Assembly (NCBI GenBank): GCA_037693485.1
Contig: CM075353.1
Span: 1,870,001-1,934,000 of the forward strand
Length of the DNA: 64,000 nucleotides
DNA from: Kitagawia praeruptora
Lineage: Eukaryota > Streptophyta > Magnoliopsida > Apiales > Apiaceae
Direction: 5' to 3'
In this document: one piece after another, positions 45,801-56,417 of the stretch
Numbering within the stretch: position 1 is the stretch's first letter
Layout of the letters: every line of letters begins with the position of its first letter
Made by a program: the position numbers and the translations under genes
The notes under the pieces: generated by a model
Database searches by the model: none
Told to the model about the DNA's origin: nothing
What the model saw: the letters and a program-made list of their open reading frames with translations, nothing else

Positions 45801-47790
45801 AAGTCATTCGTCAAAACTTTCATCATCACACTTTACCACCTGCAAAATGCATTGCGGAATTGCTGAATGAATTAAATTGGGAGTTGGACCAGTGAAACAA
45901 CAACTAGTCCTTTTCAAGAAACACTAGCAACTAGCGAGACAAAATTTGCTAGTTCACCCGTTTGAGAAATCACCACCAGCTAGGACAATTAGCTCGGTGT
46001 TCTTCACAACATTACAATTTTGAGTAGTTGGAACAATCAACTAGTCATTCATATTGACATAACGACTAGCCAGTTTCAATTGGATAGAACGGAATTTCAA
46101 CATCGTAGCCATTGAAGAAACTTTAGGCTACTCGGACAACGAATGGAAATAAGAAGTAAATTCGGAATACCAATATCAAAATGATATCCTTACTATGATT
46201 TCAGTGTACGACGCACAATCTCATTTTGAAAAATGAGATTCATGAGGAATATCTGGATGTTAGATCATCCCTGTTCTCAACTAGTTGATAAATATTTGTG
46301 GGCTCGACTGAAGAGTGCAAGTATGAAAGAAGTAGTCAAATATCAATATTCATTTAGGAATATTCATTGATTAATTAAGGAAACAATTGTTCAACATTCC
46401 TTGGATAATTGAAAGGAAGTGTAAATAGTCCTGAGCAGAACGAAGTAATTATAAACTTCAAATAGAATACTCGAGGATCAAATAAGATACTTTGGATGAG
46501 TCCCGGTTTAGAGAAAGTATATCATTGGTGGTTATTCCACAAGTTTGAAGTAGAAGGATAGAAGGATTACCTGATATAAACTAATCGAGGTAACATGGTT
46601 AATGAAAAGTTTAAAATGAAGTAGTGCACCAGCCGGTAGTTACCAAAATAAGTTAATAATCATTCGTGCATCTCATTATCACCACTATGAGGGTAACTCC
46701 ATCTCTTCGTCTTCGTAATACAAGACACCAACTAGTGTGTCTCTCAATCATCATCTTAAAGTCATTTATCGAGTTGAGGTTTCACAAATATATATGTCAT
46801 TTCCGTGCTTTATCTTGAAGGCCAAGCCTCACATTATTCCGGGGACACCTGCTAAGTCCATAGGGTCCTACTTCATGCCTTCCGACATGAATCACAAGTG
46901 GCCAGTTCCCCCTGGGAACAGATCAAAGAGATCTCTCAGGGATCTCAATGCAGTCCATAGGTTCAGTGGCGGTGTGTGTGCACGTGAACATACGTTACCA
47001 ACAATATATAGGTTTACAAGTATATATGCGTAGTCTCTGCTAAAATTTCTATCAAAGAGTTCCAGTATAGACTCACTGGTCTCTTCTTTTGGTAGACTCC
47101 GAGATCACTGTATCGCTCGTTGCAACCATATTCAACTTCACTAGAGTCGCTTTGTTAATTCTGCTTGTTTGTTCTCTAAGTTGAACTACCATGCTCTAGC
47201 GTCCGAATCATGCGTGGAATTATCCAGCACGCTCGTCTTATGATAACATTCTCGTTTAACACATGTAACATTCGCCATCAAGAGTGATGAAATCCACAAC
47301 GGCATAGTAACCACCTTTCAGGTAAACCCGTTACCTATCGAAAATTGGATCTTATAGCCAAAGTAAAAGACTGTCATTATTCCAAGTACTAAGTACCCTT
47401 AATTATGTAGGGAAGTCTAAACTTCTTGATTCTTAAAATGCTGCCTCTTAAACTGTGAAGGACTATGGGCCATAAAATTTATGCCGGCCAAGTCATCCGA
47501 TCATATTGGCAATATCGCCTCTATCTCAGCTGCTCTTGAGATTTCGCTCTGCTTCCTATATCATTACCTATGATAGGTCATGTACGACTCTCAAACCTCT
47601 ATTCATCATTCTGAAGGTCTCTAAGGATTCTATCGTCCCTAGTATAATACCTCCAGTAAACACTCCAGTCCATTCTACTCACCGGTACCTCTTCCGGTAG
47701 TCCAATAATAAGTTTACTACAATCTCTTATGTCATTCTCCTACTTAGACTTAACTCTCAACACTCTCGTTTCTGAGTACTGTAACTTATC
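42806..47790. other. Gypsy2 interior, unrecognised and decayed
   Basis: The sequence changes abruptly at about 42806, so either a deletion or a replacement occurred. A short ANVVAD-like RNase H linker remnant with a shifted frame lies near 44070-44105 on the minus strand. Short ORFs (for example 43010-43237 and 44646-44831 minus, 46737-47033 plus) show no domain. A 19-A run is at about 45632-45650. I cannot find gag, although it would lie at the right-hand end. Confidence 0.5.
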
Positions 47791-47802
47791 TCTCTGATAC
47801 CA
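47791..47802 (-). promoter_or_regulatory. Gypsy2 primer-binding site
   Basis: Minus strand TGGTATCAGAGA, four bases from the LTR start at 47807; 11 of 12 bases match the initiator tRNA-Met complement. Confidence 0.8.
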
Positions 47803-47806
47803 TTTC

Positions 47807-50800
47807 TGTGACGCCCCCAAATCTGAGGTCAGAGATTCAGGTCGTCACATCATCATCCAACCATATCATACCTGTATTAACTTTACAACTCAACAATACA
47901 TCCATCCATACCTCAATCTTACACACAATCAAGTTAGAGCCTCAGAAACGATAACCAAAAGTAACACTAAATATTACAATTCATCTGTACAATCCAGAGT
48001 CTTACGCAATTCCACTTATACAACTACACTTGAAGACAAGTCTTACTATTACAGTTGAAAACCTATCAGACTACTCTGTAGTATTTATCAGGGACTAAAT
48101 CATCTCCGGGTAATTCTTCTACTCCTCTTCTGCTGGTGCGGAGTTAATCGGCCAAATTCTTCCCTTTCTGAAAAGTTTTTATAAAGCAAGAATGAGCTAC
48201 ATAATGCTCAGCAAGTTCACCGTTTTGGAAAATAATAAAGTGGTTTATTTTGAAAACGTTCCCAACTGTATGGGTGTATATCTCAGATTACAAAACATAA
48301 CTCGACAATATATATTTGTCCGAGTTTGTATAAAACATTTATACTCACTAAGGAGCTTTAAGAATAACATATGAATCCTTTACAAGGTTCTCATTTCAAT
48401 ATATCTCAAGTTTGAAAATATATATATATATAAGCATATCATTTGCGGCAAAACACTCTACGGTTATCATACTGTACAGGGAATACGTTATTGCAAAACC
48501 TCTTTCCTTCCATTAGCTTAGGAGGTTTCTCATTCAAAAACATTTCATTCTTTGAAATAATTGCAAGAGTGCACTAACACGTGCCAATCTTTATAGAAAA
48601 TCTTGCAGTTCTAGATACTGCACAATATCAATATTTTCTCATCAAAAACCACACTATCGGCAACTTGGCACTTAGGCCCAAGAAACAGTGTTTGAGTATT
48701 TTTCCAAAGTGGAGGATGGGACTTAAAGAAAACATAAAACCTGACAGGGATTGACGATGATCAGTCGCCACATCCGAGTCCAATAATCCGCGGGTCTTCT
48801 CTACCGGTAGAAGGATAGAAACTACATCCGTAACTATCCCCGGGTGAAAACTACATCCGTAATCACCCTCGATGAAAACTACATCCGTAATCATCCTTCG
48901 GCAACACATGGGCCGGAATAATAATTGATGGACCGCCTGGCTCACGGCCGCTTACACATCCCGGGAATCGTTCGTCAACGGTTCCCACACCTGCCAGAGT
49001 CCCTTTTTCTTTTTCTTTTAAAACCCAGATTTTGATTGAAAATAGAGTAGTTGTGGTTCGACATCAGTCGACCGATAATTCTTGAAATCATACGAGAAGC
49101 AGGACCTGACCGGGGGTTTTCGAAAATGTTTTGAGTTCGAAAAAGTTCGAGTTTGAAAGTATTAAAAGGTATCTTGGATTAACTTCGTTTTTTTTAAAAT
49201 AGTGAACAATAATTATTAAATGATATTTTAAGATTTAATATCAATAATTAATAAAATAATTATTTAATAAAATAAACTTTCAATCCAAGATAGGGTTTCG
49301 AGTATTTACGAAGATATAATAATAGTTATTTGAATATACGATACCACCCGAATGACCCTTCGGGTTTTCGCAATATAGATACGATATAATAATATACCGC
49401 TCCCCGGTCAATAGTATATACGGACCGCTACGACCTCTATTGCTAGAGTCGTTGTCCGAAGAAAACATTTCAATCTAAGTTCAAGGGGTAAAAGCATACA
49501 TGTACTTGTTTAATCTCAATTGCATCAATACTTCGATAAACATAGCATTTGATATAATTTGAAAACTACAAACACAACAGTGAAAATCCTTGTATATGTA
49601 TAAGTTTTGAAAAGTAAACTTGCCTTGGTTTGGTTGGGGTGGTCGAGCGTGTGAATTCGAACGATCTATACATAAACAATAATCGTTCGTTAGTACCTTA
49701 ACAATTTCTTTCTAATTACGGGGTTTTAAGGGAACACGAAATTAACTTAACGACTTCGTCTTATGACTCCCTAGCCCCACTATAGGTCCATGACATCACT
49801 CGTTTACGCTCGTCACTTACTCGACTTAATTTAGTTACCACGTTCGAACTATAACCATTACTCCTAGAATTATGCTCCACTAACGACTTTTTCCCTTGCG
49901 CGAAATTTACTCTAGCATTTTTATAAAATCCAAAAATTCATATTTTAATCCAATTCTTTTTGGGTAGCCTTCACCACTGTATTTCCTAGCTTCTCTAATT
50001 TTTCCATGATCCCAAATAATTTTTAAGGTGTTTAAACAAGGTTCACAAGGGGGTCACTTTATGCAGTCCATAGTCCAGAAACAAAAATCACTTCTCCGGC
50101 CATAACTAAAAATCCACACATCACCTAGCTATGAACCTTACATATCCAGAAACTACATTCAATTATCTTTCCATCCATATAAGGTAGGACATCAGGGGAC
50201 ATCATTTGGGGGTTCAAAATCGTGTCACAATACAGGTCAATGTTCCTGGATAAAATCAGCATGCTCAAATCACTTAGATCAACCATTTTTCACAATTCCA
50301 CCATACACCCAACACTTAATACACTCAAATCATGGTTCATAACACTCATGGTGATATATAAGTTATCCATAATCATAAAAGTCACAATCTCAACATAAAA
50401 ACTCAAGATCCAAGTCATCCAACACTTATATAACCAAGATTAGCTCATACATGCATGGATCTACTACTAAACATTATAAATACTACATATCCAAGAGGGT
50501 TTGTGATTTTATACCTTCTTGAGCTCCTAGGGACCTTGGGTAAGCTTCTCACAACACAACAACACCTTAGATGATCTCCTACAACACTTATAATCCAAGA
50601 TCTAAAAGAAAATCAAACATGGTTACTATTCACCCAATCTTTAACATTTTATATCTTGGAATTGGATGGATGAAATGAAGTGAAATCACTAGCATACCTT
50701 GATTAGATGATGTAGATGACCTAGGAATTATGGTATGAATTTAGAGTGATGAGAAGTGGGGAAGAAGAAATTTTCTTCTTCTTTTTTTGCCTTTGGCCGA

Positions 50801-51469
50801 GAGCTCTTCAAGGGGGGAGGGGGGAGAGTGTTTTGTGTTTTACTTTTTGTGTTGGATGAATAAGTGGTGTGAGATGAGGTTGGGTAATATGTATTAGTGT
50901 AAGTATATGCATGTACAACATAGGTATGGCTAGAGGTATGGCTACTAGTACTTGTTGTCTCCACCTTTTAAAAAGCAAGCAACTAATTACTATTCCTCTT
51001 GTTATTTGGTTCATCTAGTTTGCTTTCCTAACTACTTAGTTGCATGAGCTTGCATGCAATACTACTCCTTGTATTATTATTCTCCCACCAATGCTTATTA
51101 TCCAGTCTTTAATTCGTATCGTATCTTAATTAATCCCTCGTAATAATATTTTGTCGCGTAGAGATTTCCCCTATAATTCCTTAAGTGCTAATTGTGTAAA
51201 TTCCTCTAATGTCCATAATTCCTTGTCATGATCCTTAATAAATCTTGTAACACTCTAATCATTCTCAAATCCCAAGTTTTATAAATCTCACTAACAATAA
51301 GACTCCTGCCTTCACAATCCCCCTTTTTATCTTACATAGGGAATACAACAACACAGTTTCTCAGACAATCAATCCTATTCATCACAGGGATGACCAGAAA
51401 GGTTCCATATTGACATTGCCACAAGATATTAAATAAAATAAAATATTACCAAAAATTAGGGTTCTTACA
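47807..51469 (-). repeat. Gypsy2 5' LTR (right in the window)
   Basis: TGTGACGCCCCC...GGTTCTTACA; the same as 38183-41847 apart from one TA fewer in the tatata run near 48420. Confidence 0.92.
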
Positions 51470-51822
51470 ATAAATGTTCCTGCTGCACATGCCATGCCTG
51501 TCACACATACAATGAATAATCTGCATCAGAATCATGCACAGTGTGGTCAACCTAATTGTATGCCATGCACTTTTAATGTCATGCAAACTTTTGTGAATTT
51601 AATGAATGCATCTAGCCAGTCATGCTCAAATACTGCTGCTAGTTCAAACAACAAAAAGAAGTTTGGGAGAGCCAAGACTGTCAGTCCTCCTAAAGTTAGG
51701 AGTGACAAACCTTCTCCTAGGACTGATAAATATGTCAAGTCTGAGAAAGGAAAGGAGGAAGTCGAAAGCTCTAGTTATGTTAAGAAAAGTGCATCTCCTG
51801 TTGTTAAATCTATTGATTCTAA

Positions 51823-54800
51823 ATCTTATCGAAAAGCCGGGCCCAATCAAAGTTGGGTTCCGAAGAAAGTCTAATCAATCTGTCATTGCAGGGCATTAAG
51901 CAAAAGAGAAATAAAGTTATATGGGTGCTAGATAGTGGAGCATCGAGGCATATGACTGGAAACAAGTCCCTGCTTACAGAGTTGGTTATGAAAGCTGGCC
52001 CTTATGTTACCTTTGGAGATGACAGCATAGGTGTGACAAAGGGATATGGCAAACTGAAAACTGGCAATGTCATCATTGAAGATATTTCCTATGTTGAGGG
52101 ATTAAAGCATAATTTGTTGAGTATCAGTCAATTCTGTGACAAAGGTTACGAAATTGTCTTCAACAAGAAAGGTGTATCAATCACTCACATCAAGGAAGGT
52201 TCATTGGCTTTGAGAGGAGTTCGAAAGGCAGATCTTTTTGTTGCAGACATGGATTCAGCAAATCAGAATGAAGTCACCTATTTCTACAGCAAAGCTTCGG
52301 ATGATGAAAGCTGGTTATGGCACAAAAAGTTATCTCACTTAAACTTCAAAACGATGAATGCTCTCGCGAGGCGAGAATTGGTGAGAGATCTACCTCAAAT
52401 GGAGTTCGCTCCGAAAGGACTCTGTGAAGCCTGTGAAATGGGAAAGTCGAAACGAGCATCGCATAAAAGCAAAGAAATTTCTAGTATCACTGAGCCTCTG
52501 CAACTTCTTCATATGGATTTGTTTGGCCCAGTGAATGTCCTATCTTTGTCTAGGAAAAGATATGCATTGGTAATCGTGGATGACTTCTCCAAGTATACAT
52601 GGGTATTGTTCGCAATGACGAAAGACGAAGTACCTTTCTTAATTATTGATCACATCACTCAAATTGAGAATGTTTCAACACTTACTGTGAAGACGATTAG
52701 ATCAGACAATGGCACTGAATTCAAAAACGCAGTGCTAAATGACTTCTGTGTATCTAAAGGAATACGTCGTCAGTACTCAGCCCCGAGAACTCCACAACAA
52801 AATGGAGTAGTTGAAAGGAAGAATAGAACATTTGTTGAAGCAGCAAGAACTTTGTTGTATGATTCGAAACTTCCTCTGTATTTCTGGGCAGAAGCAGTGA
52901 GTACCGTGTGTTACACTCAAAATCGATCCTTGATCATAAAAGATAAAGAAAAGACACCATGTGAGCTAATGAATGGAAGAAGACCAACAATCAAATACTT
53001 TCATGTCTTCGGAGCAAAATGTTATGTACTTATAGATGATGAAAATCTAGGCAAGTTTGCAGCAAAAGCTCGTTAAGGAATCTTTGTTGGTTACTCCACA
53101 GATGTGGTAGCAGCTTATAGGGTGTTCTTAGTGAATGATCGAAAAGTGACTGAAAGCTACAATGTCAGATTCGACGATACCAAACTCTCATCAATTTCAA
53201 GAGATTCTAGTGAACCTGAGTCCCTAAAATTTCAGAATCTGGACTTAGAAGATCTTGAAGATGAACCTGAGTTGGTTGTCCCATTAAATGTTCCAAGTGT
53301 ACGTGAAGAACCTGAGTCTAGTGAACAAGCTAATTCTACAAGATCAGGAGAGACATCTTCAGTACGAACCGGCAATAACTCAGGGGGAGTAAATAGCAGC
53401 TCAAGGACTACTGTTCAAGGCTCGAGTCGAGTTGACTCTAGTTCTGTAGGAGCTGGCACTAACTCAGGGGGAGTTAGTGAAAGTATTCAAAGTAGTCAGC
53501 ACCACAATTCAGAAAGTCATGCTGAATCATCAAGACAATTTCCAAGAGAACGAGTATGGAATAGAGACCATCCGTTTGAATTGATTATCGGTGATCCAGA
53601 TGCTGGTGTGTCTACTAGAAGAAATGCAAGAGCTGACCTGGCTAATATTTGCTTATTTTCTGGGTTCTTATCCAAGCTTGAACCTAAAGAAATAGAAGAA
53701 GCTCTTGGTGATGCTGATTGGGTGATTGCAATGCAAGAGGAACTCAATCAGTTTGAAAGGCAGAAAGTTTGGAAACTGGTACCCCGACCAAAGAACAAAT
53801 CAGTAATTGGAGCAAGGTGGGTATTCAGAAATAAAATGGATGAAAACGGACTTGTAACACGAAACAAGGCTCGTTTGGTTGCAAAAGGTTATTCTCAGCG
53901 AGAAGGAATTGATTATGATGAGACCTATGCACCAGTTGCAAGACTTGAGGCAGTCAGGATGTTTTTGGCATTTGCAGCACATAAGAACTTCAAGGTTTTC
54001 CAGATGGATGTGAAAAGTGCCTTCCTGAACGGAGAGTTAGAAGAAGAAGTGTATCTGGAACAGCCGCCTGGCTTCATTGATCCAGAACTTGTAGATTTTG
54101 TGTATCTTCTCTTCAAATCTGTCTATGGCCTCAGGCAATCCCCAAGATGTTGGTATGAAACCCTATCTGTATTCTTAATTGAAAGTGGTTTTACTAGGGG
54201 AGTAATTGACAAAACATTGTTCTATAAGAATGTGAAGAATGATTTAATACTTGTTCAAGTCTATGTGGACGATATTATCTTCGGGTCATCGAATGAGCGC
54301 TTGTGCGAGAAATTTGCTAAGCTAATGCAAGACAAATACGAGATGAGCATGATGGGAGAGCTGTCCTTCTTCCTTGGGTTACAGATCAGTCAGAGAAAAG
54401 ATGGTATCTTTATCTGTCAATCCAAGTACGTCAGAGATTTACTCAAGAAGTACAATCTAGAAGATGCATCAGCAGCCAAGACTCCCATGGCAACAGCCAC
54501 GAAGCTTGATGAAGATAAAACAGGTAAACCAGTTGACATCACAAGCTATCGAGGTATGATTGGCTCACTTCTCTATTTAACTGCAAGTAGACCCGATATA
54601 ATGTTCGCGACTTGTTTATGTGCAAGGTTCCAAGCGGATCCTAGAGAATCACATCTCATAGCCGTCAAAAGAATTTTTAGGTATCTCAAGGGCACACCAA
54701 ATCTAGGAATTTGGTACCCAAGAGATACAGGTTTTAATCTAATTGGCTATACGGATTCAGACTATGCAGGTTGCAGGATTGATAGGAAAAGCACATCTGG

Positions 54801-55104
54801 TGCTTGTCAATTTCTTGGCAGAAGATTGGTGTCCTGGCAAAGTAAAAAGCAACATACAGTATCTACTTCTACTGCTGAAGCTGAGTACATTGCTGCTGGA
54901 AGCTGTGTAGCTCAAATACTGTGGATGAGGAACCAATTGAAGGATTATGGCATGGAGCACAAGAAAATTCCAATTATGTGTGACAACACAAGTGCCATTG
55001 CCATAACCAACAATCCTGTAGATCACTCAAGAACCAAGCACATCGACATCAGGTATCACTTCATAAGAGAACATGTCGAGGAGGGGACTGTGGATTTCAT
55101 GTAA
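51823..55104 (+). pseudogene. pol: Copia B pol (protease, integrase, RT, RNase H), with a stop and a shortened end
   Basis: Open from 51823 (after a TAA) and overlapping the end of gag by 52 nt in a frame offset by one. Protease: Asp-Ser-Gly at 51931-51939. Integrase: His...His/CX2C zinc site (about 52318-52440), catalytic Asp near 52516, then SDNGTEF and QQNGVVERKN motifs. TAA at 53074-53076 breaks the frame at a position where related elements read through; the same frame continues. A Ser/Gly-rich linker is followed by RT with YVDD at 54262-54273 and RNase H. It stops at 55104, about 35 codons short of the Copia A end, so RNase H lacks its last conserved tail. It copies and integrates element DNA; this copy would be defective in both integrase continuity and the RNase H end. 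Confidence 0.92.
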
Positions 55105-56417
55105 TTAGAGGCCTTAGAATTATCAAGGAATGTTTTAATTATGTCATATATTAAAATCCTTGAATTGATATTTATATTAATTTGACAAAATTAATTGTTG
55201 AGTTTTTCAAAGAAAAAATTGTCAAATTAATCTAAGTATCTTCAAAATTTCGAGTTAGTTTCTATCTCGAAACTCATCTAGAAATTCGACTTGAATTTCG
55301 ATTTGAGCTTCCAGAGTGAAGTTTTGAAAATTCTAAGTCTGGGAAGAATTTCGAGTTAGCCACTATCTCGAAATTCATCTCGAAATTCGACTTAGGGATC
55401 GAATTTGAGTTACCAGTGTGCCTATTTATTTTTCTTCAAAATATTCGAGATAAAGTCTATCTCGAACTCCATCTCGAAATTGAGATGAGGTTTCCAATTT
55501 TGGGGGTATTTTTAAATGAATTGAGAATAACTTCGAGTTAACCTCTATCTCGAAGTTCAACTCGAAGTTCGACTTAGAGTTTGACTTAGAGTTTGGGAGA
55601 ATTCTCAATTAGTTAAGGGGATTTTTCGAGTTAACTCCTAACTCGAACTTTATCTCGAATTTCGACTTAGAATTTCGAGATAGATTTCCTTGGTGGTTTG
55701 TGCTGTACATGATCTTTGATAGATTAATGGTTCAAGTGGTTCAAGTTTTTCGAGTTAACAGCTATCTCGAAATCTATCTCGAAGTTCGACTTAAAATGTT
55801 CGAGATAGACTTCGAGATAGACTTCGAGATAGAATTTCGACTTGAGTTCTCCCTGTATGAACTTAGAGTTTTCATATTTTTTTAACAGGGACACTTTAGT
55901 CATTTCACAGTAATGTCTATATATACATCTTTAACTCGATATTTTCTTTCACTTTTACCTAATAGAGTTTTACAGCCGCACATATACATACAGGCGATTT
56001 CATATTCTCAATCACTGATTCGTGATTTTTGTGACAAATCTCTTACGGACAACGAATTGATGCCCATTTTTTGACTGATATCTTCTGTGTGTCATCATTA
56101 ATCACTGTTTTTGTGTGTTTGTGTAACGATTCATTTCTCTTGAGATATATACACACGTATATATACACACAAGTTTACAGATCTGTTCAAAAACGATTTT
56201 ACACACACACACTTCACTGTTAGTGGAGAGTTAATCATTGGTTTGAAATTTGCCTTTCATTGACTGTTGATTGGAGCCCGTAGTTTAATTTTTCAAAAAG
56301 AAGCTTTTGTGTTCTTGAAAAATTAAAAGGGACATTACGGTTAATTCAACAATTAATTGTTTTTCATAAATTAAAATTAAAATTCATATTTTTCTAAAGG
56401 AAAAACTTTTAATTAAA
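55105..56417 (+). promoter_or_regulatory. Copia B pol-ORF3 spacer with a motif array
   Basis: From about 55240 to 55850 at least five units of roughly 100 bp each combine tcgagttaa, actatctcgaa, catctcgaaattcgactta and tcgagatag words; many form inverted pairs (ctcgaa/ttcgag). The 17-mer acttagaatttcgagat (55665-55681) is identical to LTR sequence at 34945-34961. Small ORFs in it are made of the repeat. After 55900 the sequence is AT-rich with acacac tracts, probably the ORF3 leader. Function not known. Confidence 0.75.

Larger units (their letters stand above)
38183..51469 (-). mobile_element. Gypsy2: chromovirus (Tekay/Del-like), decayed interior
   Basis: Flanked by perfect ataaa duplications (38178-38182 and 51470-51474). 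LTRs 38183-41847 (3665 bp) and 47807-51469 (3663 bp) appear identical except for one TA in a microsatellite, so it inserted very recently. The PBS (minus) is at 47791-47802 and the PPT is at 41848-41866. The minus-strand interior has integrase C-terminal coding with frameshifts (41881-42805), then about 5 kb with no intact ORF. The integrase and PPT show the clade. An element this young with such a decayed interior cannot have supplied its own enzymes. Confidence 0.92.
36135..51874 (+). pseudogene. gag: Copia B gag, interrupted by Gypsy2
   Basis: ATG at 36135 (an alternative non-ATG start lies 15 nt upstream). It is open from 36135 to 38182, then resumes after Gypsy2 at 51475 and ends TAA at 51874. 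Excluding Gypsy2 and one ataaa copy, the frame continues without a stop. The capsid-like region (about residues 10-230) has conserved PMF, W and YLE positions; an acidic linker follows. A zinc knuckle CX2CX4HX4C (CYNCGEPGHFASDC) is at 37179-37220 and a second knuckle CYHCKSTEHLSYAC near 38126-38170. The C-terminus is Lys/Ser-rich. The last 52 nt overlap pol in another frame. Gag packages the RNA and carries pol into particles. Intact apart from the insertion. Confidence 0.9.

Noticed and set aside
46737..47033. 98-codon + ORF in Gypsy2 interior
   Set aside because: No similarity recognised and opposite to the element's coding strand; likely chance.
55426..55885. Small ORFs in both strands of the Copia B spacer
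   Set aside because: Their repetitive Glu/Phe/Ile or Asn/Ser pattern is a by-product of the motif array.
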